DNA of 64,000 bases, taken from the NCBI GenBank assembly GCA_045106555.1, contig JBGCET010000005.1:124001-188000 (forward strand), read 5' to 3'. The translations under genes and the position numbers were made by a program. Numbering within the stretch: the stretch's first letter is position 1; every line of letters starts with the position of its first letter. The notes below the pieces were generated by a model. That model did no database searches. It saw nothing but the letters and a program-made list of their open reading frames with translations, and was not told the DNA's origin. Positions 24,314-34,100 of the stretch are shown in pieces. Source of the stretch: JANQOZ01 sp045106555. GTDB lineage: Bacteria; Pseudomonadota; Gammaproteobacteria; Xanthomonadales; SZUA-38.

Positions 24314-26056
24314 CTACCAACCGCCGCCACCGCCACCACCACCCCCGCCACCGGAAAAACCGCCACCGCCTCCGCTGAACCCGCCGCCGGACCCACCGCT
24401 GCCTGAGGTAGACCCCGGCGGCGTGGACGATGATGAAATTGCGCTGCCCAGGGAACTGCCCAAAGAATTCACGCTGCTGGTAATGTTGCTGACCGAAACG
24501 TTGCCGTGACTGGATAGCCAGCCTCTTTGTGGCAGTTGACCTGCCTGCTCAAGCCGCGCCAACTCGCTCTCAAAGCGATCGACCCAGGTGCTGGCACAGT
24601 CCAGCGCCACAGCATAGGGCAACTGCTTTTCAAACTCTTGGAAAGTTGGCAATGGCTCGCGCTGTCGCTCAAGGTCAGGTCGCTCGGCAACCCCCAGATA
24701 CAGTCGCAGACCCTCGATATGATCAAGGATTTTACGCCCGTGCATGGTGGGTGCTTCCAACCAGTGGAAAAACAGAATATTGGTCAAGAGCAGCATGCCA
24801 GTCACAACCACGATCGGCGCGCTGATCTGCCCGGAAACCACGATCATCATCACACCGATCACTACCGACATCATGATGCCGATACTCATAAAGCCGCGAT
24901 TTAGCACAAAATACTTTTGCCCGTAATCTTTCGTCAGCGATTTTTCATGGGCGACCAGAGAACGCGCAATGCGCCGGTGGTTTTTAGTTTCGAAGTACAA
25001 CCGACTGGAACGCCCGCCCAAAAGCCGTTCAAGCAATATTCCCTCGCCGGAGGCCAAATTTGATCCGTCACCACCAGGCAAAGGCTTGACCGAAAATTTT
25101 CGGCTCAACCATTTGCTGGTCTGGCGAATATTCAACTCGCCCTTGACCGCCAGGTTTACCAACGCGGCGCTAAAGCAGCCCGTATCGTATTTACGTCGCC
25201 AGATATACCGCAGGGCCGCTGGCGAATAACCCTCCGGCGGCTCATAGCGGGGAATAATGACGCCACGGTCAGGATCACGCCCCAACCGCTGCCACGTAAA
25301 GAGATAAAAACCAAACACCACCAGCAGTCCGAGTAAGCCCAGGGCCAACCCCGCATTGTTTTCCAGTAGTCGCGAGCTACGCTGTGCCAATGTGGGCTCG
25401 GGGATAATGCCCTTGGGGAATCCTACTGCAATGGTCAGTCCCTGCCCGGCCCCCAGAGGCTTTTGCGTTTCAAAATGAACCGTTCCGCTGGCTCCGACCT
25501 CAATATCCACATCACTGGAGCGACTGCCATAGATACCGCTGTAAGCGGCCAGCGCCAGCTGACTGCGGTCAATACTTTCCGGTAGGGTGAGGTGGGCGCG
25601 TGCTTTGGCAATCGAGAACTCCCAGCCATTACCTGTAGCGTTCCAGTAGAGTTCGTCAAAGTCGTCAAAAAAACCCGCCTGATGGTCGGTGCGGTACTGG
25701 ATGGTGTAAGTATATTGCCCTACTGCCAAAAACTTATCCGACCGGCCAAGATAGACTCTGACCCCGTTGCGGCGTTTTTCCAATTTATACCCTTCGGGCT
25801 GGCCGTCACGCTTGGCTGAGGTGAGGTCAAAATCCACCACCACCTGGTTACCCCAGCGGTCCCGGTAGTGAGTGGGGAAGTCGCGGTAAATACCGCGTCG
25901 AATTCTGTTGCGTTCGGCCCGCACCACAATGGTTTCAGTCACGTCCATGGAACCGTCAGCGTTCAGCACAATAGTGGATTCAAAATCTAGAATTGACTCA
26001 ACGCCAAGGGCTGGACCGACAACCAGCAACAGTCCCACGATCAGCCATTTGATCAT
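24314..26056 (-). CDS. DUF2207 membrane protein with poly-glycine tail
   Basis: A 580-residue protein with a signal-like N-helix (about residues 2-18). An extracytoplasmic beta-rich domain follows, beginning DFESTIVLNADGSMDVTETI and containing RRGIYRDFPTHYRD, typical of DUF2207. Membrane helices come near residues 230-250, 400-420 and 425-440. The last 40 or so residues are almost all Gly, with Ser and Phe, ending GGGGGW. Such tails are usual in this family. It overlaps lemA by four bases, a pairing seen widely, but the function is unknown. Confidence 0.88.
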   Translation of the reverse strand: MIKWLIVGLLLVVGPALGVESILDFESTIVLNADGSMDVTETIVVRAERNRIRRGIYRDFPTHYRDRWGNQVVVDFDLTSAKRDGQPEGYKLEKRRNGVRVYLGRSDKFLAVGQYTYTIQYRTDHQAGFFDDFDELYWNATGNGWEFSIAKARAHLTLPESIDRSQLALAAYSGIYGSRSSDVDIEVGASGTVHFETQKPLGAGQGLTIAVGFPKGIIPEPTLAQRSSRLLENNAGLALGLLGLLVVFGFYLFTWQRLGRDPDRGVIIPRYEPPEGYSPAALRYIWRRKYDTGCFSAALVNLAVKGELNIRQTSKWLSRKFSVKPLPGGDGSNLASGEGILLERLLGGRSSRLYFETKNHRRIARSLVAHEKSLTKDYGQKYFVLNRGFMSIGIMMSVVIGVMMIVVSGQISAPIVVVTGMLLLTNILFFHWLEAPTMHGRKILDHIEGLRLYLGVAERPDLERQREPLPTFQEFEKQLPYAVALDCASTWVDRFESELARLEQAGQLPQRGWLSSHGNVSVSNITSSVNSLGSSLGSAISSSSTPPGSTSGSGGSGGGFSGGGGGFSGGGGGGGGGGGW

Positions 26057-26604
26057 TGCAGGTTCACCTCCGCCGGGGCCCGGGCATCTGCCTGTGCCTG
26101 AAAATACTGGGCTTGCGAAAAACCAAACGAACTGGCGACTAGTTGGTCTGGAAAGCGCTCAACCCGCGTGTTGTATTCCCGAGTTGCTCCGTTGTAGAAC
26201 CGACGCGCGTATTGCAGCTTGTCTTCAATGTCCACCAGATCATGGCTCAGCTCGCTGTAATTGTCGCCGGCTTTCAGGTCCGGGTAGTCCTCCACCAGCA
26301 TCAACAGTTGATTGATGGATTCCTGCAGCGCCTCTTCCCGCTGACCTTTGTCGCTGACCTGGCTGGCGCGCACCGCGGCATCCCTGGTGGCAATAACCGA
26401 CTCCAACGTTTGTTGCTCATGGCTGGCCGCCGCCTTGACCACTTTTACCAAGCGGGGCACCAGGTCATGGCGGCGTTGGAGCTGAACATCAATATCCGCC
26501 CACGCTGAGGCAACCAGGTTTCTCGATCGAACCAGACCGTTGAAGAGCCAAACCGCGGCTCCCAGAGCAACGAAAATCAGCAGTGCAAATCCCCAGCTGA
26601 GCAT
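26053..26604 (-). CDS. lemA: LemA family protein
   Basis: A 183-residue protein with an N-terminal membrane helix (about 5-24) followed by a helical bundle. The family patterns are RSRNLVASAWADIDVQLQRR, HDLVPRLVKVVK, LEDYPDLKA-like VEDYPDLKAGDNY and YNTRVERFPDQLVA. LemA proteins are inner-membrane, mostly extracytoplasmic, and of uncertain role. It starts nine bases after the BNR-repeat gene, and the stop codon of that gene lies inside the ribosome site AGGAG. It overlaps the DUF2207 gene downstream. Confidence 0.93.
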   Translation of the reverse strand: MLSWGFALLIFVALGAAVWLFNGLVRSRNLVASAWADIDVQLQRRHDLVPRLVKVVKAAASHEQQTLESVIATRDAAVRASQVSDKGQREEALQESINQLLMLVEDYPDLKAGDNYSELSHDLVDIEDKLQYARRFYNGATREYNTRVERFPDQLVASSFGFSQAQYFQAQADARAPAEVNLQ

Positions 26605-26613
26605 GTGACGCTC

Positions 26614-29600
26614 CTAGTTACCGACCGCGGAAAACAGGCCTAGGGGCGTGCTGGCGGCAGCCCTGGAAAACGGCTGCAGGGTGTCGCTGACAAAAATCTG
26701 GTAATCGGCCTCGGCTTTCTCTACTGCGCGAGTGGCGTTGTCCATATAGATTTTAGCCGTCGGGCTGGGGCCGCCCAGTGTGCTGCCCACATAGTATTGA
26801 GCAGTACCCAAAATGCTGGTGAGTTTGTCCTCATCAAACACAATGCCACGGGTTTTCGCCGGCACCCGCAGACGTTTTTCCCACCCATTAAGCTGCTCCA
26901 AAATGTCATCTGCGTTGTCACTGAGTTCTGTCAGCGAATCTGGCGCTTTTTTCTGTGCACGATTTACCCGTTGCTGGATCACTCGGACATCATCACGGGC
27001 ATCGACGATTTTCTCCGCCAGTGTCACCACCCGCGCCTCCAATGTCTGCAAGCTGCGCTGAGCATCGTAGTTGGCCTGTCGGTCCTGGGCAGAATAGGTT
27101 GCGTCAGCATCTGCCAGCACCTGCACGAGGCTCTCCTGAGCAATACCGTCAAAGGTTAACGTCACGGTGTACTCCCCTGGCGGCACCTGCGGACCGTTGG
27201 GTAACCCGTCATCCAGATCTGCAGGCTCGGCACTGGGCATGGGGCGCACCCCCTCGGATGAGAGATTCCATCGGATGCGGTTGATCCCCTGTTGCACGGC
27301 AAAGCGCTGCTTTCGAATCAGATTGCCTGAGCTATCGGTGACCGCCATTTCCACCTTTAAGGGTTCGTCTTTAGACGTTGCATCATCTTCTGAGCTGTCG
27401 TCGTCAGAGTTTTCGGACGCCGCCCTGCGCCTTCTCTCTTCATCATGATCCGGGTGTGGCAGGTCTTCACCTGAAGCAACAAAGGTCAGCAAGGCGCCAT
27501 AGGGCTCATTGGGCGCCCGAAACTCGCCTGAGCCGGTAAACCGGCCACCCGGAGTCTGGGCCGGCGAGTATTGCTGGCCAGGGCCTGCGCTTAGCAGAGC
27601 AAAACGTTGCCCCATCACTTCTTGGTCAAGCCCTCGCAGTGCGCGGTAATCGTCCAACACGAACGCGGCGCGACCATGGGTCCCAAGAACAAGGTCATTT
27701 TCTCGCGCCTGAATGGCCAGATCCATCACCGATACCGTGGGTACCCCGGCGGTGAACTTGGTCCAGCCATCGCCGCCGTCTGCACTGAAAAACAGCCCAA
27801 ATTCTGTGCCTAGAAACAACAAACTTTCATCACCCGGGTCTTGCCGAACAGACAGCGCATAACCCGACAATGAATCGTCCCGGTTAAGTGACTTCCAGCG
27901 CGCGCCATAGTTTTCCGCTTTCGCCACATAGGTGTTCATATCCGACCGTCGGTGATCGTCAAACACCACATGGGCCACAGTCGGATCGTGGGGGCTTGGA
28001 TCAATCATCGGCACCCAAGCGCCCTTGGGTACGCCGCGGACATTGGTATCCACTCGCGTCCAACTTTCTCCGCCGTTGCGGGTAACATGAATGCGGCCGT
28101 CGTCGCTGCCCACCCAGATGACGCCCTCGGCAATGGGACTGGGTGCAATGGTCACAATGGCCGTGTGGTTTTCAGCAGCGGTGACGTCAGGCGTAATTCC
28201 GCCAGATTCTCTGTAGGTCTGATAGTCCGGGTTGTTGGTGGTCAAATCGTCGCTGATGATGTTCCAGCTGGCCCCGAAGTCTTCACTCTTGTGCACAAAT
28301 TGGCTGCCGTAATACACCACATCAGGATTAAACGGGTCCAGGGCTATTGCTGCATTCCAGTTGAATCTCAACTCGGTATCAGCGCTGGGTGGCGCAGGCC
28401 GACTCAAGCCCAGTTCACCGCTGTCAAGATTCCATCGGTACAGAAATCCCCCCTGAGACATGGAAAACCCACGTCGGGAATTGCGTGGGTCCGGCAGGGT
28501 GTCAAAACCATCACCAAAACCGACCTCTTGCCAATGCAAATTTCGGATGCCTGCGTTTTCCCGCACCTCCGCGGGGCCGCGCCAGGAGCCGTTATCCTGC
28601 AGTCCGCCGTAGATGTGGTACGGATCATCATTATCTACGGCGATATGATAAAACTGGGCCAGCGCCAAGTTGCTGACAAAACGCCAGGTGTCGCCCTGAT
28701 CCTGGGTGATGGCAAGGCCACCATCATTGCCAACAATCATGTGCTTAGGGTTGGCTGGATTGATCCATAAAGCATGATTATCAATGTGGATGGTGTTGCC
28801 GGGCGCGCAGCAGTCGATGGCATCGATGTAGCTGAAACTTTTTCCACCGTCCGTGGACACCCTCACCCGGGTAGCCACGTTGTAGACCCGATCCGGATTA
28901 CTGGGGTCAGCGTACAGTTCACTGTAATAGAATGGCCGATCCGCCACGTTGTAGTCAGAATTCACCGTTTGGAAACTGCGGCCGCCGTCGTCCGAGCGAA
29001 GCAACGCACTTTTTTCTGCCTCCACCAACACATAAACGCGACGGTTGTCGGCTGCCGACGGCGCAATCACCATGCGCCCCAGATCGCCTTTGGGGAGTCC
29101 GTCTACCTCGGTACGCTGCTGCCAGGTATCTCCACCATCGTGAGAAACAAAGAACCCGGACCCAGGCCCACCGGATTTAAACTGATAGGGCCAGCGTCGA
29201 AATTGCCACATCGCGGCATACAGTTTATGGGGGTTTGCCGGATCCAGCTTTACGTCCGTAGCGCCGGTAGTGTTGTCGACAAAGAGTACTTTATCCCAGG
29301 TCACGCCGCCGTCCGTGGTGCGAAAAACGCCACGCTCACTGTTGGGTCCCCAAAGGGTGCCCAGCGCGGCCACGTAGGCGATATTGGGATTGTCGGGGTG
29401 AAGCGCTATTCGATCGATGCGCTCGGAATCTTTCAACCCCATAAGTTGCCAGGTTTCACCGCCGTCCATGGTTTTGAACACGCCGCCCCCGATCGACGTG
29501 GAGTTGCGCACGTTACTTTCGCCGCTACCCACCCAGATAATGTCGGGATTGTTCTGATTGATGGCCAAAGCGCCCACAGACGCCACCGGCTGGCTGTCAA

Positions 29601-29916
29601 AGACTGGACGCCAGTTGAGGCCGCCGTTTTCTGAGATCCATACACCGCCAGTACCCGCTCCGGCCACAATGAAATTTGGATTGCTGTGCAGCGCATCCAA
29701 CGCTGATATGCGCCCGGACATTGCTGCGGGCCCTACATTTCGTGCCTCAAGTCCCGCAAGCAGGCGGGTATCAAGGGCGGAAACCACCGGCGTGCAGAGC
29801 GCCGTGGCAAGCAGTATCAGAAGCCCTCGCCAAACAATCGCTGGGGGAGATTTATCCCCTGGGAAAAGTGCTTCAGACCTGTTAGCGGGCTGATTTCGGG
29901 CTGACATCCAGCGCAT
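26614..29916 (-). CDS. Secreted VPS10/sortilin-like BNR-repeat protein
   Basis: An 1100-residue exported protein. The long charged N-region precedes a hydrophobic signal core (about residues 29-47, likely cleavage after VSA). The central part is a multi-blade beta-propeller with about ten Asp-box repeats (for example TMDGGETW, TTDGGVTW, SHDGGDTW, TRNGGESW). A linker rich in Asp, Glu and Arg and a beta domain with PGEYTVTLTFDG follow, then a C-terminal coiled region (about residues 930-1080). Family members are annotated as glycosyl hydrolase or exo-alpha-sialidase-like, but no catalytic residues can be assigned. The ATG at 29916 has GGGGAG seven bases upstream and is preferred over the longer frame. 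Confidence 0.85.
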   Translation of the reverse strand: MRWMSARNQPANRSEALFPGDKSPPAIVWRGLLILLATALCTPVVSALDTRLLAGLEARNVGPAAMSGRISALDALHSNPNFIVAGAGTGGVWISENGGLNWRPVFDSQPVASVGALAINQNNPDIIWVGSGESNVRNSTSIGGGVFKTMDGGETWQLMGLKDSERIDRIALHPDNPNIAYVAALGTLWGPNSERGVFRTTDGGVTWDKVLFVDNTTGATDVKLDPANPHKLYAAMWQFRRWPYQFKSGGPGSGFFVSHDGGDTWQQRTEVDGLPKGDLGRMVIAPSAADNRRVYVLVEAEKSALLRSDDGGRSFQTVNSDYNVADRPFYYSELYADPSNPDRVYNVATRVRVSTDGGKSFSYIDAIDCCAPGNTIHIDNHALWINPANPKHMIVGNDGGLAITQDQGDTWRFVSNLALAQFYHIAVDNDDPYHIYGGLQDNGSWRGPAEVRENAGIRNLHWQEVGFGDGFDTLPDPRNSRRGFSMSQGGFLYRWNLDSGELGLSRPAPPSADTELRFNWNAAIALDPFNPDVVYYGSQFVHKSEDFGASWNIISDDLTTNNPDYQTYRESGGITPDVTAAENHTAIVTIAPSPIAEGVIWVGSDDGRIHVTRNGGESWTRVDTNVRGVPKGAWVPMIDPSPHDPTVAHVVFDDHRRSDMNTYVAKAENYGARWKSLNRDDSLSGYALSVRQDPGDESLLFLGTEFGLFFSADGGDGWTKFTAGVPTVSVMDLAIQARENDLVLGTHGRAAFVLDDYRALRGLDQEVMGQRFALLSAGPGQQYSPAQTPGGRFTGSGEFRAPNEPYGALLTFVASGEDLPHPDHDEERRRRAASENSDDDSSEDDATSKDEPLKVEMAVTDSSGNLIRKQRFAVQQGINRIRWNLSSEGVRPMPSAEPADLDDGLPNGPQVPPGEYTVTLTFDGIAQESLVQVLADADATYSAQDRQANYDAQRSLQTLEARVVTLAEKIVDARDDVRVIQQRVNRAQKKAPDSLTELSDNADDILEQLNGWEKRLRVPAKTRGIVFDEDKLTSILGTAQYYVGSTLGGPSPTAKIYMDNATRAVEKAEADYQIFVSDTLQPFSRAAASTPLGLFSAVGN

Positions 29917-30105
29917 GACACAACTCCCCGTAAATTTGCGAAAATGGCCCGCAGCGTCGGAGGTTTTGACACGCTTGTCAATGTCTCGAAGGTAACCAAA
30001 CTCAATGCAAACGATGTTCACAACGTTGTGCGTTTACCAACAAGTCACAATTAGAGCGCCAAAGCCCACTACACTTAATATTAGAGACAGTCTGGAAATG
30101 CGTCA

Positions 30106-31050
30106 TTGAACAGGCCCAACAGGGACATTGCTGTACTTGCCACTTGCGCCGTTGTGGTCGGCTTGGGGGTGCTTGGCTACGTTTCATCAGCGGCGGGTCT
30201 TTATGTGGAAAATGTCGACTGGGCAGATGTGGCCGGATCGGGGTTTTTGCTAACCATGAGCGCCGCGAGCTTCATCAGCCTGCTGCGAGTCAATATCCAG
30301 CCCTCTACGTTCTGGATCATTTTTGCTGGTGTCGCCTTTCTGTGTGCCGGTTTCATGGAGGATTTGCTGGACGAATTCCGTATCGCCAGCAACAGCCCAA
30401 GCTCCTGGGTTGAGAACCTGTCCCTGATCTTTGGCGCTACCCTGACCAGCCTGGGAATTGCCCGATGGAATCGGCTCAATCACCTTAACAGCAGCGAATA
30501 TCAGGAAATGGCCCTGACCGACCCACTCACCGGCCTTGGCAACCGCCGGAGTATGGAACAAGCCCTGGGTAATGCGCTCAGCATGTCGGTGGCGTCCAAC
30601 TCAGCGTTGTCGCTGCTCACGCTAGACCTGGATCATTTTAAGAAAGTAAACGACACTCACGGCCACGACGTGGGCGACGACGTACTCAAGGCCTTTGCCG
30701 GTGTGATGCGCCACGCCTGTCGATCGTCCGATTTGATCTTTCGGTCCGGCGGCGAAGAGTTTCTGATTGTGCTGCTAGGAGCAGACCTTAATCACGCGAG
30801 GGAACGGGGAGAAAATATTCGAAGGCGCCTGGCAGATCTGTTTTTCACCGGCAGTGGCGGACAGAAATTTGCCGTCACCACCAGTATTGGTTTGACCTGG
30901 CTGGGCGCTCTGGACAACGTGGCCAGTCTTAGGCGTCGTGCTGACCAAGCCCTCTACCTTGCCAAACGCAGCGGTCGAAACCGAATAGAGCTTATTGGTC
31001 CGGATGAGGCGCACCGCCTGCCCATGGCCAGCGCCGATCGCCCAAGATAA
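30106..31050 (+). CDS. Membrane-bound GGDEF diguanylate cyclase
   Basis: Makes the second messenger cyclic di-GMP from GTP. The 314-residue product has about four N-terminal membrane helices (roughly 8-28, 42-62, 68-88, 104-120) with no recognised sensor domain. The GGDEF domain (about 133-300) has LTDPLTGLGNRR, the metal Asp in LDLDHFKKVND, and the active-site loop GGEEF (215-219). The inhibitory site RSSD (206-209) lies five residues before it, so product feedback is expected. The start is a TTG; no better start is available. It overlaps the M28 peptidase gene if that begins at 31004. Confidence 0.9.
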   Translation: MNRPNRDIAVLATCAVVVGLGVLGYVSSAAGLYVENVDWADVAGSGFLLTMSAASFISLLRVNIQPSTFWIIFAGVAFLCAGFMEDLLDEFRIASNSPSSWVENLSLIFGATLTSLGIARWNRLNHLNSSEYQEMALTDPLTGLGNRRSMEQALGNALSMSVASNSALSLLTLDLDHFKKVNDTHGHDVGDDVLKAFAGVMRHACRSSDLIFRSGGEEFLIVLLGADLNHARERGENIRRRLADLFFTGSGGQKFAVTTSIGLTWLGALDNVASLRRRADQALYLAKRSGRNRIELIGPDEAHRLPMASADRPR

Positions 31051-33451
31051 GCTTGTATCGCACTTCATTGCGATCTTCAAAGGCAGAAGAACTATCAGCT
31101 ACTCATCGCGAATCGTATTTTGGATACTTGTCGCCGGCGCTATCTTTGCCGTCCAAGACGCTCGGCAAGGCCCGCAGCCTGCGAATATCTCGCCGACGAC
31201 GCTATTGGATGACGTAGCTGCATTGGCAAAAAAACCTCACCCTATGGGGTCTTTAGAAGCGCAACAGCAACGGGCAAGACTGACTGAGCAACTGAAGGGC
31301 CTGGGCCTGGAAGTCACTGTCCAACGTACCCAGGTGCAATACCGCCATCCGCTTAACCATCGCCAGATCCCCAGGGTGGCATGGGTGGAAAATATCATCG
31401 CTCAACTCCCCGGCAGCACAGGCGGTGGCACCGTTGCTTTGATGAGTCACTATGATTCCGTATGGCAAGGCCCTGGAGCGGGTGACGCGGCCGCAGGCGT
31501 AGCCGCCGTGCTGGCTGCTGCCCGCGCTGCGGTCAACGTGCCTGAACGTAACAACACTCTCGTATTTCTGCTTACTGACGGTGAAGAGATGGGGCTATTT
31601 GGCGCCCAGGCATTTTTTCGCCAGCATCCGCTGGCCAAAACGCTGGATCTGGTGATCAATTTTGAGGCCAGGGGCAACCAGGGACCGCCCCAGATGTTTC
31701 AAACCAGCCCGAACAACGCCGCATTGATCCAAATGTTGGGCCGGGTCATTGATCATCCGGTAGCCAACTCCTTCAGTTATGAGGTGTATCGGCGCATGCC
31801 CAATGACACCGACCTCACCATCTCCATGGGTGAAGGCATTGCTGGACTTAATTTCGCGTTCATTGATGGGTTCCCCAACTACCACGCCAAAACCGACAAC
31901 CCCCAACAGCTTTCCCAACGCAGTTTGATGCAACAGGCAGAAAACGCCGTTCTATTGGCCCGACATCTCGCCAATATTGACCCTCAAACCATTCGCCAGA
32001 CCAGCAACGTCACCTACTTCAATTTGTCCAGCCATGTCTTCATTGCCTATCCGGTCACCATCGTCTGGAGTCTCGTTGCACTGACGCTCATCGTGATGCT
32101 GGTCGGACTTAGAAAGTCGCTGAAAAATCACGTCCTGACTGGACCCGGATTAGTTGCGGCCGGTGCGTGCCTGGTTGCCACTGGACTGATGGTTTTCAGT
32201 ACATTTGAGAACTTTGCTGAACTTTACCTGGGGCATGCCCAATGGCGCGACGCCGACTTCTGGCGGTATTTTCATCTCTATCAACTTAACTTCCTCGGCG
32301 CCGTATTATTGACTGTCGGCGGCGTTCTTTGGATCGGCAGACGCCTGTCCCACAGCCTGCCCTATCTATGGCTGTCTGCGCTTTTTATTGGACTGATGGC
32401 TCTTGGCTGGTGGGTGCAACGACCACTGCCAACCGCGATCTGTCTGATCGCAAGTGCTTTACTGCTGCTGACGGCCCGGCGCGGCCTGACCCCGGCCGCC
32501 TGGCTGGCGGCGTTTGGAGTACTGTGGTCAATAGCGCTGGTGGGTTTGGCCATCACCCTGCCCCACGCCAGTTATGTTGCCATGTTAATGGCGCTTCCCG
32601 CGGGCATTATTTTGCTGTCAGCGCGGCCGCAAATTTCTGGCAATGATTTCAGCGGTTGGTTGGGTTTGCTATGGATCCCTGGCGTGCTGGTGATGGCCTC
32701 CATGGTGTATATCGTTTATCTGGGATTGGGTACATTCATGCCCCAGGTGCCCCTGACACTTGCTGCGGTTCTAACGGCCGGCATCCTGGTTCCGCTGGGT
32801 TCGCCGCGCAGCCCGCTGTCGTCTGCATTGGCGGCCGCAGGCATTACTCTGCTGGTTATGGCGCCGCAGAAATTTTCCTTTAGCGAGAAACAGCCTCAAC
32901 CCAGCGGACTGTTTGTTGTTACCGACGTCGATAGCGGCCAAACCCGCTGGGCCAGCCGCGACAAGCAATCGCCAACCTGGGCTCAAGCTGTTATGGAGGG
33001 CGCTCAATATTCCCCGTTGAGCAAATTGATCCCGGGCAGCAAGAGTCAATTGTGGCTCAGCGCTGCCGAACGCAACGCACCAGCCAATGGCCCCGTCCTT
33101 ACCAGCCAGAGCGAACGCCCAGACCAGATTCGACTGACTGCCAGCGCTAACGCCCCTGCCGCCAGACTGTACTTTGAGCCGTCAGAGCATGTCGCAAGCA
33201 TTGCCGTAAACGGTGAACAGATTAGCGTAGAAAAACCCGCTAGCCTGCGCCTGTTTGCCTTGCCGCAAAACGCCACCATTCACATCACAACCACACCAGG
33301 CGACCCGTTAACGGTCCACTGGAACACCGCAGTTCCCGGTTTGCCAGACAGCGCACCCGCGCGTCCTGCTGACCATATGCCAACGCCAGGCACTTGGTCA
33401 GACACCCAGATCTGGCATGGGGTTGTACGTACCGCCAAACCACCGGCATAA
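31004..33451 (+). CDS. M28-family membrane aminopeptidase-like protein
   Basis: An 815-residue zinc peptidase with a membrane domain, like vacuolar membrane protease relatives. One helix near residue 40 leads to the extracytoplasmic peptidase domain. Its zinc ligands appear as SHYDS, GPGAGDAAAG, TDGEEMGLFG (catalytic and bridging Glu), NFEARG and YHAKTDNP. About eight to nine membrane helices (roughly residues 335-610) and a C-terminal beta domain follow. No in-frame ATG, GTG or TTG exists after the end of the GGDEF gene near the N-terminus. Translation must therefore start inside that gene, probably at ATG 31004. Confidence 0.87.
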   Translation: MRRTACPWPAPIAQDKLVSHFIAIFKGRRTISYSSRIVFWILVAGAIFAVQDARQGPQPANISPTTLLDDVAALAKKPHPMGSLEAQQQRARLTEQLKGLGLEVTVQRTQVQYRHPLNHRQIPRVAWVENIIAQLPGSTGGGTVALMSHYDSVWQGPGAGDAAAGVAAVLAAARAAVNVPERNNTLVFLLTDGEEMGLFGAQAFFRQHPLAKTLDLVINFEARGNQGPPQMFQTSPNNAALIQMLGRVIDHPVANSFSYEVYRRMPNDTDLTISMGEGIAGLNFAFIDGFPNYHAKTDNPQQLSQRSLMQQAENAVLLARHLANIDPQTIRQTSNVTYFNLSSHVFIAYPVTIVWSLVALTLIVMLVGLRKSLKNHVLTGPGLVAAGACLVATGLMVFSTFENFAELYLGHAQWRDADFWRYFHLYQLNFLGAVLLTVGGVLWIGRRLSHSLPYLWLSALFIGLMALGWWVQRPLPTAICLIASALLLLTARRGLTPAAWLAAFGVLWSIALVGLAITLPHASYVAMLMALPAGIILLSARPQISGNDFSGWLGLLWIPGVLVMASMVYIVYLGLGTFMPQVPLTLAAVLTAGILVPLGSPRSPLSSALAAAGITLLVMAPQKFSFSEKQPQPSGLFVVTDVDSGQTRWASRDKQSPTWAQAVMEGAQYSPLSKLIPGSKSQLWLSAAERNAPANGPVLTSQSERPDQIRLTASANAPAARLYFEPSEHVASIAVNGEQISVEKPASLRLFALPQNATIHITTTPGDPLTVHWNTAVPGLPDSAPARPADHMPTPGTWSDTQIWHGVVRTAKPPA

Positions 33452-33563
33452 ACGGTTACACAACCTGCCAGGGCGCGGCAGACGGTTTAAGACACAGCGA
33501 ACAGTTACGGCAAACTCCTGGCCACTGAGCTGCATTTATTTCGTTTAGGGACAAAATACAACA

Positions 33564-34100
33564 ATGCACATTATCATTGGTTTATTGGGCAGCTTAATCA
33601 GTCTGGCCTGGGTGCTTTACCGCCTTGCGGAAATGGGGGTGGATCTGGGCGGCTTGAATCCTTGGCTATGGCGACGACGGCGCAACTGGCAAAAGCGTTA
33701 TGAGGCCAATCCAGTTTATGCGGTAGAGAAACCTATGGATGCCACCGCGCTGGTTATGGCCGCGGTCGCCAAAGCCGATGGCGATATGAGCGCTGAGGAA
33801 AAGCGTTCTATCCTGGACATGTTTCAGTCCGAATTTCATCAATCGGAAAAAGACGCCGCCGCTTTGCTGCGATCCAGTACCTTTCTATTGGGAAACAGCG
33901 ACACGGTGCTGGAGAACCTGGAAAAGGTCCTGGAACCCAGCCAACCGAATTTTTCTCAAGAGCAGGCCCAGTCCGCGGTTGCCATGATCGATAAAGTCTA
34001 TCAACTGGCTCCGGCTGCTGGGAGCGACCGGGAAACGCTGGCGAGAAAGGCTCGCGCCATCTTGTTAGCTCAAGCCGAACCGCCCGGAAAGTGGGACTAG
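33564..34100 (+). CDS. TerB-like domain membrane protein
   Basis: A 178-residue protein with one N-terminal membrane helix (about 2-23), a basic stretch (WRRRRNWQKRY), and a TerB-like helical domain from about residue 56. That domain carries VMAAVAKADGDMSAEEKRSIL, the acidic loop usual for these folds. TerB domains bind metal and occur near membrane stress systems. It is convergent with the aminotransferase gene; both stop codons lie in the same CTAG palindrome. Function unknown. Confidence 0.75.
   Translation: MHIIIGLLGSLISLAWVLYRLAEMGVDLGGLNPWLWRRRRNWQKRYEANPVYAVEKPMDATALVMAAVAKADGDMSAEEKRSILDMFQSEFHQSEKDAAALLRSSTFLLGNSDTVLENLEKVLEPSQPNFSQEQAQSAVAMIDKVYQLAPAAGSDRETLARKARAILLAQAEPPGKWD

Noticed and set aside
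27952..29634. Two long plus-strand frames (272 and 286 codons)
   Set aside because: They are antisense to the BNR-repeat gene and reflect its codon pattern.
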